Positions 1 through 8,472 of a DNA stretch of 64,000 nucleotides are shown here, in pieces. Origin of the DNA: Eubacterium brachy ATCC 33089 (lineage in GTDB: Bacteria > Bacillota > Clostridia > Peptostreptococcales > Anaerovoracaceae); the NCBI GenBank assembly GCA_000488855.1, contig KI535286.1:314228-378227 (forward strand), in the 5' to 3' direction. Every line of letters begins with the position of its first letter. Positions within the stretch are counted from its first letter, which is position 1. The notes under the pieces are model-generated. The model did no database searches and had not been told where the DNA came from. It saw only the letters and a program-made list of their open reading frames with translations. Position numbers and translations under genes: made by a program.

Positions 1-412
1 CGAGTATATCGTTGTTCTTCTTTAAAAGATCTTCCAGCAGACCGTGAGGAACATTTTTTAATAGAAACAGATGCTCGATTTCTTTTCGGACATAGTAGTT
101 GGCATCTATGATGTCCAGAAAAAGGGGAAAGTTGGAACTCTGTGAGGCATTGGCGAATAAAGTCACGTCATTTTTAATGAATTTTAAAATGTTTTCAACT
201 TCCTCGAAGCGGAAATTTCTAACAGGATACGGCTCAATGCGCTGCAAGTAAACCTGATCCTCATCTCTAATGTTGCAGAAATAAGAAACGGTTAGTTTTT
301 CACTGATTTTGAATTCCACAAAAAGTATTTTTGAAGAATTCACCTGAATATTTGCTCCCATCTGTCTTAGGCTAAGCCCGAGCATATCAGCGGAAATTGA
401 CGACTTAATCAT
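1..412 (-). CDS. Hypothetical protein, 3' end outside window
   Basis: An open minus-strand frame runs from an ATG at 412 off the left edge, giving at least 137 residues with no stop. A strong ribosome binding site (GGAGGTG) lies 8 bases before the ATG, so the start is well supported. The protein begins MIKSSISADMLGLSLRQMG and is soluble-looking, with alternating charged and hydrophobic stretches and no signal peptide or membrane segment. I do not recognise the family. It reads the same way as the permease at 482-1747 and sits 70 bases downstream of it, so the two could be cotranscribed. Confidence 0.6.
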   Translation of the reverse strand, partial: MIKSSISADMLGLSLRQMGANIQVNSSKILFVEFKISEKLTVSYFCNIRDEDQVYLQRIEPYPVRNFRFEEVENILKFIKNDVTLFANASQSSNFPLFLDIIDANYYVRKEIEHLFLLKNVPHGLLEDLLKKNNDIL

Positions 413-481
413 AAACTGAAACACCTCCATTTGTATTGTTTGTCACAATAAACTCATATAAAATTTTTATCTTTTACTAAA

Positions 482-1747
482 TTATACACTAAAACGCAGT
501 AGTAGGTATATAGTTGAAATGAAAATTGTTAAAATCATTACAGGGAATCCTACTTTCATATAACTCTTGAAGGTAATAGGAAAACCGTGTTTTGTACTTA
601 TGGTAGATAGCAAGACGTTAGCTGAAGCTCCTATCAGTGTTCCGTTGCCGCCGAGGCAAGCCCCGAGAGATATGGTCCACCATAGAGGTGTAATATCTAT
701 TCCGCTCTTGCCCATAGCCATTATCAGAGGAATTAAAGTTGCGATGAACGGTATGTTATTGAGTACTGCGGAGATTAGAGCAGATGCCCAAAGCAATACG
801 AGCATTACCAAAATAGGACTGTCGGCAGTATATTCGACGATTAAGTGTGCAAGTTTATTCACGACACCTGTTTCAACGAGACCACCCACTATTACAAACA
901 GAGATGAGAAGAACATGATAGTTGACCACTCTACTTCGTGGATGATGTCTTCCACATCCTGCTTACCGATCAAAAGCATGACGGTACCGGCAGTCAAGGC
1001 TATTACGGAGGATTCAATCTTCAAGAGATTGTGAGTTATAAATCCTATGACGACTAAAACTATCATAATGACGCTTTTAATTAAAAGGGACATATCGGAT
1101 ATGGATTTTTTCTCGTCAAGTGCCATGATTTCGGATACAGCATCAGAATTTACAGAGAATTTTTTGCCGTATATGAATTTAAACACAAGAACCAGGATAA
1201 TCATTATGACGACAACTACGGGAGCGGTGTTTTTAATGAAATCCAAGAAACTCAACTTAGCGGCACTTCCTATCATGATATTCGGAGGGTCACCGATCAA
1301 TGTGGCGGTACCACCTATGTTGGATGCTAAAATTTGAGTTAAAAGCATAGGTACCGGATTGATTTTTAAAATTCCCGCTATGGAGATGGTCATTGGTCCG
1401 ATTAGGAGAACCGTCGTCACGTTATCCAAAAATGCCGATAGACATGCGGTGACAATCATAAATAACATCATAATCTTCCAAGGATTACCTTTTGCCATTT
1501 TTGCAGATCTTATGGCTATGTATTCAAACATACCTGACGCCTTAACAACGGAAACGAATAACATCATTCCGATGAGGAGACCCAAGGTATTAAAATCAAT
1601 ATATGATACAGCTTTTTCAACTGTCAATATGTGAGATAAAAGCAATAATACAGCACCGGCTACAGAAGCTGCGGTGGAGTCCACTTTATCCGATATAATT
1701 GCGACCATTACGATTGCAAATATTCCTATAGCGATTGTTGATTGCAA
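482..1747 (-). CDS. SLC13/ArsB/NhaD-type permease
   Basis: A 421-residue protein made almost entirely of hydrophobic helices (about 10-12), typical of the ion transporter superfamily that includes ArsB, NhaD and CitMHS. The family-like segment with key residues FLDNVTTVLL lies near residue 107, and a second half-repeat with NNIPF follows near residue 330, as expected for two inverted repeats. Substrate is not readable: a Na+/H+ antiporter, an organic-anion carrier or an arsenite-type pump all fit, and no arsR or arsA neighbour is present. The start is TTG at 1747, preceded by AGGAGG at good spacing; the next in-frame Met lies well inside the first helix. A 20-bp palindrome (1791-1810) lies in its promoter/leader region. 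Confidence 0.8.
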   Translation of the reverse strand: MQSTIAIGIFAIVMVAIISDKVDSTAASVAGAVLLLLSHILTVEKAVSYIDFNTLGLLIGMMLFVSVVKASGMFEYIAIRSAKMAKGNPWKIMMLFMIVTACLSAFLDNVTTVLLIGPMTISIAGILKINPVPMLLTQILASNIGGTATLIGDPPNIMIGSAAKLSFLDFIKNTAPVVVVIMIILVLVFKFIYGKKFSVNSDAVSEIMALDEKKSISDMSLLIKSVIMIVLVVIGFITHNLLKIESSVIALTAGTVMLLIGKQDVEDIIHEVEWSTIMFFSSLFVIVGGLVETGVVNKLAHLIVEYTADSPILVMLVLLWASALISAVLNNIPFIATLIPLIMAMGKSGIDITPLWWTISLGACLGGNGTLIGASANVLLSTISTKHGFPITFKSYMKVGFPVMILTIFISTIYLLLRFSV

Positions 1748-1790
1748 AACTGTACCTCCTTTCCAATAAAAATATAAATTCGAACAAAAC

Positions 1791-1810
1791 TAATACCTTT
1801 AAAGGTATTA
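1791..1810. promoter_or_regulatory. Perfect 20-bp palindrome, candidate operator
   Basis: The sequence TAATACCTTTAAAGGTATTA is identical to its own reverse complement. It lies 44 bases upstream of the permease start, where the minus-strand promoter or first transcribed bases should be. A zero-spacer palindrome of this length is typical of a dimeric repressor site. A hairpin role is less likely because there is no loop. Confidence 0.5.
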
Positions 1811-1924
1811 TCATAAAAATTACAAAACATATTCTACTACAATAAATTTAAATACACAATACATATATAAAAAAAGAGATGCAGCTGTTATAGAGTCGAT
1901 GAAAACTCTGAAATCTTACGGGTA

Positions 1925-1953
1925 TTGACTTGAGCGATAAAAAGTATTATAAT
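1925..1953 (+). promoter_or_regulatory. Sigma-A promoter for ribU
   Basis: TTGACT at 1925-1930, a 17-base spacer and a perfect TATAAT at 1948-1953. Transcription would begin near 1960, just before the FMN riboswitch. Confidence 0.8.
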
Positions 1954-1966
1954 TTTTATGTAATCT

Positions 1967-2090
1967 GTTTCAGGGCGAGGTGCGATTCCTCACCGGTGGT
2001 AATTGTAAAGCATAAGTCCACGAGCCAAGCGGCTGAACTGGTGTGATTCCAGTACCGACGGTCACAGTCCGGATGAGAGAAACCAGATGA
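1967..2090 (+). ncRNA. FMN riboswitch (RFN element)
   Basis: Contains the conserved RFN blocks in order: AGGGCGAGGTGCGATTCCTC with CACCGGTGGTAA, then GTCCACGAGCC, then CCAGTACCGACGGTCACAG, and TCCGGATGAGAGAAACCAGA. These match the family core (GGGCGGGGUG, CACCGGCGGUAA, CCGACGGU.AGUCCGGAUG). It lies between a consensus promoter and ribU and is followed by a rho-independent terminator. In the usual mechanism FMN binding favours the terminator and lowers riboflavin uptake. Confidence 0.97.
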
Positions 2091-2150
2091 GTCACAGATT
2101 GTGACTTGATTGAGTTGATAATGCTCTGAACTGAGGTTCAGAGTTTTTTT
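2091..2150 (+). terminator. FMN riboswitch expression platform (regulated terminator)
   Basis: A small hairpin (GTCAC/GTGAC at 2091-2105) is followed by the terminator stem CTCTGAAC (2124-2131) and GTTCAGAG (2136-2143), with loop TGAG and seven T residues at 2144-2150. This is the off state of the riboswitch; ribU begins 51 bases downstream. Confidence 0.9.
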
Positions 2151-2200
2151 ATTTCCCGAGCAGATTCCTTACATATTTTCTATAATGAGAGGAGTTTGAT

Positions 2201-2767
2201 ATGCAAAAACAAACAAATGAAGCGATTGCGGTAAATCGTCAGAAAACGATGAAGTTGGCAAAGATGGGAATGCTCGTAGCAATTTCCATACTGCTGGTAA
2301 ATATACACTTTCCGATATTCGGACCAGTAGCATTTTTAGAGTACGATCCGGCAGATATTCCGATACTGATAGGAGGATTTGCATTCGGACCTTTAGCAGG
2401 AGTGTGCATAACAATTGTGACGGCAATTTTACAGGGTTTGACAGTCAGTGCACAGAGCGGTTTGTATGGAATTTTGATGCACATAGTTGCAACCAGCACG
2501 TTGGTGCTCGTGTCCAGCACGATATATAAAATGAAAAAGAACAGAAAGATGGCAGTGTTGGGACTGCTGTGCGGAACCCTTGCCATGACAGCGATTATGA
2601 TACCTGCAAACTATCTGATAACGCCTTACTTCATGAACGTGCCAAAGCAGGCGATTACCGGAATATTACCGTTCATAGTAGGATTTAATTTGATAAAGGC
2701 AGGAGTGAATAGTGTAATCACGTTTATCCTGTATAAAAAAGTATCGAAGTTTCTGCATAAGTTTTAA
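2201..2767 (+). CDS. ribU: Riboflavin ECF transporter S component RibU
   Basis: A 188-residue integral membrane protein of about six helices. The segment FGPVAFLEYDPADIPILIGG (residues about 47-66) is the characteristic early motif of ECF riboflavin-binding S components. RibU binds riboflavin and works with a shared EcfT-EcfA-EcfA' module, which is not in this window. It is preceded by an FMN riboswitch, which independently supports the assignment. The start has AGGAG at good spacing. The gene appears monocistronic, followed by a structured non-coding stretch. Confidence 0.96.
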   Translation: MQKQTNEAIAVNRQKTMKLAKMGMLVAISILLVNIHFPIFGPVAFLEYDPADIPILIGGFAFGPLAGVCITIVTAILQGLTVSAQSGLYGILMHIVATSTLVLVSSTIYKMKKNRKMAVLGLLCGTLAMTAIMIPANYLITPYFMNVPKQAITGILPFIVGFNLIKAGVNSVITFILYKKVSKFLHKF

Positions 2768-2777
2768 CTTATCATAT

Positions 2778-2909
2778 GAGACGGAGTACGGGCACCGCTT
2801 ATGAAAAGGTAGTGACGGTATATCCCACAATTTATAACTTTTGCGTCTTTTAAATTTTATTTGGGTGAGCATACAGCCGCTTAGCCGTAGAAATTTAAAA
2901 GGCGTTTTT
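2778..2909 (+). ncRNA. Candidate structured RNA with two mutually exclusive folds
   Basis: A non-coding stretch after ribU with strong pairing potential. The stem CGTCTTTTAAATTT (2844-2857) pairs over 14 bp, including one G-U, with AAATTTAAAAGGCG (2891-2904), followed by five T residues. An inner hairpin pairs GGGTGAGC (2863-2870) with GCTTAGCC (2879-2886). Upstream, AGACG (2779-2783) can pair with CGTCT (2844-2848), enclosing GGG/CCC (2790, 2824) and ACCG/CGGT (2794, 2816). The AGACG/CGTCT pairing would consume the 5' arm of the terminator-like stem, as in a riboswitch. No known class was recognised. It may simply be an elaborate ribU terminator. Confidence 0.4.
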
Positions 2910-3071
2910 GATTGTGTGATATTATTTGGTATGCTTGTATCATTCTTGAGAGAGGCCTTATTGAAGGGATACAGAGATCACCAAGGGCGGGTATTTCGAA
3001 CGATTCTTTGAAACAATTCCCTGGCGCATAAGTTTGAAAACACGCTAAATTTATGATAAACTTATTCCATT

Positions 3072-3491
3072 ATGAGAAATGTTATTATCAGAGATGAGGC
3101 AGAAACAAAAAAGTTTGCAACGGATGTCGCACAGACACTTAAAAAAGGTGATGTAATAGCATTGGTTGGAGATTTAGGAACAGGGAAGACTACGTTGTCA
3201 AAGTATATAGCGGAGGCTTTAGGAATAACAGAAACTATTACGAGCCCTACGTTTACAATAGTCCAGGAATATCACAGCGGTAGGTTGCCGCTGTATCATT
3301 TTGACGTTTACAGAGTAGATGATATAGAGGAAATGTACAGAATAGGTTATGAGGAATACTTTTACGGCGAAGGAGTATGCATTGTGGAATGGGCTGACAT
3401 AGTGGAAGAGATAATTCCGGAAGATGCGAAAGTGATTTTTATTGAATACGGGGAAGATGAAGGGGAGAGATTGTATAGATGTACATTTTAG
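3072..3491 (+). CDS. tsaE: tRNA t6A biosynthesis ATPase TsaE
   Basis: A 139-residue P-loop protein. The Walker A motif GDLGTGKTT lies near residues 33-41, followed by the family motif TSPTFTIVQEY and the segment HFDVYR. TsaE is the ATPase that resets the TsaB-TsaD-TsaE complex making N6-threonylcarbamoyladenosine at position 37 of ANN-decoding tRNAs. It opens the cluster tsaE-tsaB-rimI-tsaD, overlapping tsaB by 13 bases. Length is normal. The 300 bases upstream hold no gene but contain the structured stretch at 2778-2909 and a possible promoter around 2907-2935. Confidence 0.95.
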   Translation: MRNVIIRDEAETKKFATDVAQTLKKGDVIALVGDLGTGKTTLSKYIAEALGITETITSPTFTIVQEYHSGRLPLYHFDVYRVDDIEEMYRIGYEEYFYGEGVCIVEWADIVEEIIPEDAKVIFIEYGEDEGERLYRCTF

Positions 3492-4411
3492 CTATTGAAA
3501 CAACAGGATTTTTTTGTAGCGTGGCAGTTATAGACGAAGATGATAAAATCGTACACAGGAGCTCTGACAGCAGATTTAATCACTTAAAAGAGCTCACCCC
3601 CATGATTAGAGAATTGTTGGAAGATAATGATATTTCCATGGAAGAGATAGATGCAATAGCGGCTTCGACAGGTCCGGGATCGTTTACAGGGATCAGAATA
3701 GGAGTTTCGACAGCTAGGGGAATGAGTCAAATGAGGGGCATCCCGTGCATTTCAGTTCCGACTATAGAGGCGTTTGCACTGAAGGATTTTTCGAAAATAA
3801 ATTGTTCGGAGGACAATCGAAAAGAGAATTGTTCGGAAAGCGATAGAGAAGCGAGAGGATATGGGAAACTCTCGGAAAAACGATTTATATCGTGTCCGAT
3901 TTTCGACGCTCGCAGAAAACAGATTTACGGTGGAAGCTATGGCGACAAAATTGAAATCGTATTACCGGGAGCCTATGCAGTCGACGAGTATATGGAAAAA
4001 CTTCTGAGTGAGCTGAAAGGAATAATCTCTAATATGGAGACAGATGGAAGCGAAGCCATATCGAAAGTTACACTATCTTTTAAGGGGGATGGAGCAGTTC
4101 AATATAGAAGTGAAATAACGAGAGCGATTACCAATTTTTTTGAGCGACATTCTTGGAAGTCAAAAAAATCATCTTCCGGAGAAAATGAAAGAGCGGATGA
4201 AGTTGAACAGAAATTGCAATGGTGCACAGACCGTATATCTGTTTCTTTGGAATTTAGGAATGAATATCAGGATGCCGTGGGAATCGCCATTCTGGGTAAA
4301 AGAAAGTTCTTAGAGGGGGAACTTGTAGATTTCAGTGAGCTGCTGCCGGTGTACATGAGAAAACCGGAAGCACAGAGAAATCTCGAAGAACGATTGAAAA
4401 AAGACCAATGA
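3479..4411 (+). CDS. tsaB: tRNA t6A biosynthesis protein TsaB
   Basis: A 310-residue member of the ASKHA fold; TsaB is the non-catalytic scaffold partner of TsaD. The motif STGPGSFTGIRIG near residue 62 is diagnostic. Typical TsaB proteins are about 220-240 residues; this one carries extra hydrophilic tracts, roughly residues 104-140 (repeats of NCSE, rich in Arg/Glu/Asn) and 180-250 (ending in SKKSSSGENERADEVEQK). Both fall between conserved segments and keep the frame. The gene overlaps tsaE at its start and rimI by four bases (ATGA) at its end, so translation is probably coupled. Confidence 0.93.
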   Translation: MYILAIETTGFFCSVAVIDEDDKIVHRSSDSRFNHLKELTPMIRELLEDNDISMEEIDAIAASTGPGSFTGIRIGVSTARGMSQMRGIPCISVPTIEAFALKDFSKINCSEDNRKENCSESDREARGYGKLSEKRFISCPIFDARRKQIYGGSYGDKIEIVLPGAYAVDEYMEKLLSELKGIISNMETDGSEAISKVTLSFKGDGAVQYRSEITRAITNFFERHSWKSKKSSSGENERADEVEQKLQWCTDRISVSLEFRNEYQDAVGIAILGKRKFLEGELVDFSELLPVYMRKPEAQRNLEERLKKDQ

Positions 4412-4968
4412 AAGAGTTTGTATTTAGAATGGCTGAAGCGAAAGATGCACAGGCCATATATGAAATAGAGATGAGGACCTTTGCTAAACCGTGGAGTTTG
4501 GCTGCGATTACGGATGAAATAAGAAGCGGTGAAAATTCAGCATATGCGATATGCTGTGAAAAGATAGGTGGAGTAAAGGAAAAGACGAAAGGCGACATTG
4601 CCGACACTTCGAGTGAAAAACCGTTTAAATCTGATATCCATGCAAATGGGAAATATGCGAGCTGTGATGAAGGATATGAAAAGGTGATAGGGTATTGCGG
4701 TATCAGAAAAATACTGGATGAGGGCTACATTACCAACGTTGCGGTGGATGACAGATATAGAGGCAATGGTATCGGATATCGGATTATGGAATTTGCGGAG
4801 AAATGGGCGAAGTTGAAAAATATCAGCTTTCTGACATTAGAGGTCAGAAAATCAAATTACAGCGCAATCAAACTGTATGAAAGATGCGGGTTTTTGCGCC
4901 GAGGAACGAGAGAAAACTATTATCCGGATGGTGAAAGCGTGATTATGATGAGAAAGGATTATAAATAA
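4408..4968 (+). CDS. rimI: Ribosomal protein S18-alanine N-acetyltransferase RimI
   Basis: A 186-residue GNAT acetyltransferase. The acetyl-CoA-binding loop RYRGNGIG is at about residues 117-124, and the C-terminal NYSAIKLYERCGF segment is typical of RimI. It acetylates the N-terminus of ribosomal protein S18 and often sits between tsaB and tsaD, as here. Usual length is about 145-160; residues about 52-91 are an inserted charged linker (Lys/Glu/Asp/Ser rich) between strands of the GNAT core. Its start overlaps the tsaB stop (ATGA), and tsaD begins 6 bases after its stop. Confidence 0.92.
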   Translation: MKEFVFRMAEAKDAQAIYEIEMRTFAKPWSLAAITDEIRSGENSAYAICCEKIGGVKEKTKGDIADTSSEKPFKSDIHANGKYASCDEGYEKVIGYCGIRKILDEGYITNVAVDDRYRGNGIGYRIMEFAEKWAKLKNISFLTLEVRKSNYSAIKLYERCGFLRRGTRENYYPDGESVIMMRKDYK

Positions 4969-4974
4969 AATCAT

Positions 4975-5991
4975 ATGATAGATGATAAGATAGTGACAAT
5001 GGGAATAGAATCCAGTTGTGATGAAACCTCTGTGGCGATTGTAGCCGACGGGAGAGAAGTTTTATCTAATGTTATATTGTCTCAAATAGATATTCATAAA
5101 ATATACGGGGGCGTAGTACCTGAAATAGCTTCTCGACAACATTTGGAAAGCATAAATGGAGTCGTTGAGCAGGCTTTGAAAAATGCAGGGTGCACTATGG
5201 AAGAAATAGATGTTTTAGGTGTAACCCAAGGTCCGGGACTGGTGGGAGCACTGTTGATAGGCATAGCCACTGCAAAGTCATATGCGCTGGCAACCGGTAA
5301 ACCGTTGGTAGGAGTTCATCATATTCACGGTCATATATGTGCAAACTATATAGAACACAAGGAATTAAAACCGCCTTTCCTGGCTTTGGTAGTGTCGGGG
5401 GGACACACGAATTTAATCTATGTGAAAAGTTACATGGAATATGAAATATTGGGACAAACTAGGGATGATGCCGTAGGAGAGGCGTATGATAAAGTAGCCA
5501 GAGTCTTAGGCTTGGGATATCCCGGAGGTCCTAAAATAGATAAAGTTGCACAGATGGGAAAAGAGGATGCGGTGTACTTTAAGAGGGTATTCTTGGAAAA
5601 GGGGAGCAAGGACTTCAGTTTCAGCGGGATCAAAACAGGAGTGCTGAACTATATAAATGGGAAGAGGCAAAGAGGTGAAGAGATAAATGTACCTGATGTA
5701 GCAGCCGGCTTTCAAAGAGCTGTGCTGGATGTTTTGGTCAAAAAAGCTGTCGATGCGACAGTTGAGTTAAAACAGGATAAATTGGTGTTGGCAGGAGGAG
5801 TGGCAGCTAATTCTAAACTGAAGAAAATGTTGGAAGAGAAATGTGCGAATCACGAAATTGAGTTGTTCTATCCGTCTGTTGAACTATCTACGGATAATGG
5901 GGCAATGATAGCTTGTGCGGCATACTATAAGTATAGATCCGGACAGATGGATGATTTGAATTTAGATGCGGATGTGAATTTAAAGATATGA
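4975..5991 (+). CDS. tsaD: tRNA N6-threonylcarbamoyltransferase TsaD
   Basis: A 338-residue protein, normal length. It opens with MGIESSCDETSVAIV and contains the metal-binding HHIHGHICANY motif near residue 111, the VVSGGHTNL segment, the GEAYDKVARVLGLGYPGGP stretch and the C-terminal LAGGVAANSKL nucleotide loop. TsaD transfers the threonylcarbamoyl group to A37 of tRNA. It is the last t6A gene of the cluster and overlaps the following ABC-F gene by four bases. Confidence 0.98.
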   Translation: MIDDKIVTMGIESSCDETSVAIVADGREVLSNVILSQIDIHKIYGGVVPEIASRQHLESINGVVEQALKNAGCTMEEIDVLGVTQGPGLVGALLIGIATAKSYALATGKPLVGVHHIHGHICANYIEHKELKPPFLALVVSGGHTNLIYVKSYMEYEILGQTRDDAVGEAYDKVARVLGLGYPGGPKIDKVAQMGKEDAVYFKRVFLEKGSKDFSFSGIKTGVLNYINGKRQRGEEINVPDVAAGFQRAVLDVLVKKAVDATVELKQDKLVLAGGVAANSKLKKMLEEKCANHEIELFYPSVELSTDNGAMIACAAYYKYRSGQMDDLNLDADVNLKI

Positions 5992-8039
5992 TAGTTTTAG
6001 GATGTAAAAACATATGCAAAAGTTATGGCATTGACATAATACTTAATAACATAACGTTCAATTTAAACAGGGGAGATAGAGTAGGCATAGTCGGAACTAA
6101 TGGTGCAGGCAAGTCTACTCTCTTAAATATACTTGCAGGAGAATACGCGTATGACAGCGGAGAACTGTTCATCTCAAAGGATGTCCATGTGGAGATGCTC
6201 AAGCAAAGTGCCGAATACGACGATGAGATGACTGTTTGGGAAGTCGCTTTGGAAAATATTTCCCACATTTTAGATATAGAGAGAAAAATTGACGAGAATA
6301 ATGCGAAATTGGAAAATATTTGCGGAGAATGTGCTCAACAAGATGTGGGGAAAATATTGGAAGAAAATGAGAGCCTCATGGAAAAGTTTACACAGATGAG
6401 AGGTTTTTCAGCCAGAAATGAGGCAAAGGCCATTTTAAGAGCCATGGGGTTTGGCGAAGATATTTTGAACAAAAAAACGAAGGTTCTTAGCGGGGGAGAG
6501 CGAACCAGATTGGCATTAGGCTGTATATTGATGAAGAAGCCGGACGTATTGCTTTTAGATGAGCCTACAAATCACTTGGATATAGAGGCGATACAGTGGT
6601 TGGAAGAGTATCTGAAAGCGTATCAAGGTTCATTTATGGTCGTTTCTCACGACAGATATTTTTTGAATAAAGTTGTGACAAAGACCATGGAGATAGAGAA
6701 TAAAAAGATTGAAATTTACAATGGGAGCTATGAATTCTATGCAGAGGAGAAAAAGAAGAGACTTGCGATAAAGCTGAAAACTTACGAAATGTACAAAAGG
6801 GAAACCTTGCGACAGGAAGAGATGATAAGGAGATTTAAACAGCGCGGAACGGAAAAACTGGCAAGGAGGGCCGCAAGCAGGGAAAAGAAGCTGGAAAAAA
6901 TCCACGACGTGGAGAAAGTTACACCGGAAAAGAAAAGAATGGCATTGAAGTTGAAGCAGAACTTCAAGAGCGGCAAAGATGTTGTTGAAGCGAAAGAGCT
7001 TTGCAAGAGTTTCGGATATGGAAAAAGTCGTGTTGATCTGTTTCAAAATGTCGATTTAGATGTTAGACGAGGCGAAAAAATTTGCATTGTAGGTGCAAAC
7101 GGTATTGGAAAATCAACTTTTTTAAAAATTTTAAAAGGTGATAGACAGCAGAGCAGCGGGTATTTCAAACTGGGGCACAATGTGGAAGTCGGATACTACG
7201 ATCAAACTCAGGAAGACCTCGATGAAGATAGGACGGTTTTAGAAGAAATTCACGATACTTACAGACTGTACAGCAGTGGTGAGATACGTGGATTTTTAGG
7301 AATGTTCATGTTTAAAGATGATGTGATCAACCTTCCTGTGCGCGCTTTGAGCGGTGGAGAGAAATCCAGGCTATCCCTTTTGAAACTGATGCTCCAAGGC
7401 GCAAATCTATTGCTTTTAGATGAACCGACGAACCATCTTGACATTCCTTCCAAGGAAGTGTTTGAAGATGCGATTCTAAATTTCACAGGGACGGCTATAA
7501 TAGTCAGTCACGATCGATATTTACTGTCGAAAATCCCCGATAAAATAGTGGAGCTGACAAACAACGGATGCAGAATATACCTTGGCAAATACGATTTCTA
7601 CATGGAAAAGAAAGCGGCGGAAGAGCAACAATACGGCACAGATGCAAATTTGAAGAACAGAGTTCCAACGGATGTGGATAGCGGCGGCGTTTTCTGCGGA
7701 GATGAGCGGGACGGACTGAATGGGGGAAATAGACGTAGCGGAGAAATTTTACCAAAGGAGCAGGAAGATGCGGCGAATAGGCGCGAACTGTCATCAAAGG
7801 AAGAAAGAATCCTGAAAAAAGAGGAAGAAGCGAAGCAGAAGAAAGTGAAGAGATTGAAAAATGCCTTGGAAGAGGAAATCACGAATCTCGAAGGAGAATT
7901 GGCGAAAATGAGCCAAAAATTTTCCGATGAAAATATATCAAAAGATCGCAAAAAATTAGAAGAATTGAGCAAGAAGTATTCGGAAATCGAACAAACTCTT
8001 GAAGACAGATATGCGGAGTGGATGAAACTTTATGAGTAA
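5988..8039 (+). CDS. ABC-F family ATPase
   Basis: A 683-residue soluble protein with two ABC domains and no membrane segments. The first Walker A is GTNGAGKST (near residue 36) with signature LSGGERTRLALG; the second is GANGIGKST (near residue 362) with LSGGEKSRLSLL; both have LLLDEPTNHLDI Walker B sequences. The linker between domains is the charged ABC-F interaction arm. The C-terminus has a predicted coiled coil (about 595-680) preceded by a Gly/Asp/Arg-rich tract. ABC-F proteins act on the ribosome (EttA/Uup/YdiF types, or antibiotic protection); the subtype is not resolved. It overlaps tsaD (ATGA) and probably ends this operon. Confidence 0.93.
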   Translation: MIVLGCKNICKSYGIDIILNNITFNLNRGDRVGIVGTNGAGKSTLLNILAGEYAYDSGELFISKDVHVEMLKQSAEYDDEMTVWEVALENISHILDIERKIDENNAKLENICGECAQQDVGKILEENESLMEKFTQMRGFSARNEAKAILRAMGFGEDILNKKTKVLSGGERTRLALGCILMKKPDVLLLDEPTNHLDIEAIQWLEEYLKAYQGSFMVVSHDRYFLNKVVTKTMEIENKKIEIYNGSYEFYAEEKKKRLAIKLKTYEMYKRETLRQEEMIRRFKQRGTEKLARRAASREKKLEKIHDVEKVTPEKKRMALKLKQNFKSGKDVVEAKELCKSFGYGKSRVDLFQNVDLDVRRGEKICIVGANGIGKSTFLKILKGDRQQSSGYFKLGHNVEVGYYDQTQEDLDEDRTVLEEIHDTYRLYSSGEIRGFLGMFMFKDDVINLPVRALSGGEKSRLSLLKLMLQGANLLLLDEPTNHLDIPSKEVFEDAILNFTGTAIIVSHDRYLLSKIPDKIVELTNNGCRIYLGKYDFYMEKKAAEEQQYGTDANLKNRVPTDVDSGGVFCGDERDGLNGGNRRSGEILPKEQEDAANRRELSSKEERILKKEEEAKQKKVKRLKNALEEEITNLEGELAKMSQKFSDENISKDRKKLEELSKKYSEIEQTLEDRYAEWMKLYE

Positions 8040-8082
8040 AGTACAAAAATATTCAAATAAAAAACAGGTTGCTATTTAAAAT

Positions 8083-8113
8083 TTGTTAATAAAGTGGTAT
8101 AATGTGGTATAAT
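8083..8113 (+). promoter_or_regulatory. Promoter region with duplicated -10 box, acyl carrier protein-rex operon
   Basis: The 10-base unit GTGGTATAAT occurs twice in tandem (8094-8103 and 8104-8113), giving two consensus TATAAT boxes 10 bases apart. TTGTTA at 8083-8088 lies 19 bases before the second -10 box and resembles a Rex half-site (TTGTTAA). Which -10 is used cannot be read. Confidence 0.5.
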
Positions 8114-8241
8114 AAACTACTTAAAAGTGATAAATAGAAACGTCAATACGCAAGTAATCCACAATTTAAGGGATATATTGAAAAAGAGGAAAGAAAAAAT
8201 AATGATAAAGTTTTGACGTAAAACTATAGGAGGAAATAAAA

Positions 8242-8469
8242 ATGGCTTTTGATAAAATTAGAGAAATTATTGTTGAACAATTGAAGGTTGATATAGATTC
8301 TGTAACTATGAACACGGATTTGTTGAAAGATCTGGAGGCTGATTCTCTGGATGCTGCGGAAATTTTAGTAGCTATTGAGGAAGAATATGATATTGAAATC
8401 CCCGAGGAAGAAGCTGACAAATTCCAGAAGGTTGCAGATATTGTTAATTATGTAGAGGAGAACAGATAG
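8242..8469 (+). CDS. Acyl carrier protein
   Basis: A 75-residue acidic protein with the phosphopantetheine attachment motif around DSLDAAE (Ser near residue 35). It carries acyl chains as a thioester on 4'-phosphopantetheine. A second acyl carrier protein (42618-42842) lies in the fatty acid operon, so this copy may serve another purpose or be a paralogue. A strong AGGAGG is 8 bases upstream. It precedes rex by only 3 bases, so the pair is probably cotranscribed. Confidence 0.9.
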   Translation: MAFDKIREIIVEQLKVDIDSVTMNTDLLKDLEADSLDAAEILVAIEEEYDIEIPEEEADKFQKVADIVNYVEENR

Positions 8470-8472
8470 AAA

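Noticed and set aside
567..1634. Plus-strand ORFs opposite the permease (567-1034, 1047-1337, 1359-1634)
   Set aside because: They are antisense shadows of a clear membrane protein gene and lack ribosome binding sites or recognisable domains.
2905..3071. Possible 6S RNA, SRP RNA or glmS-like element before tsaE
   Set aside because: I compared remembered conserved cores of 6S, SRP, RNase P, glmS and T-box RNAs and none matched; only the 2778-2909 folds are reported.
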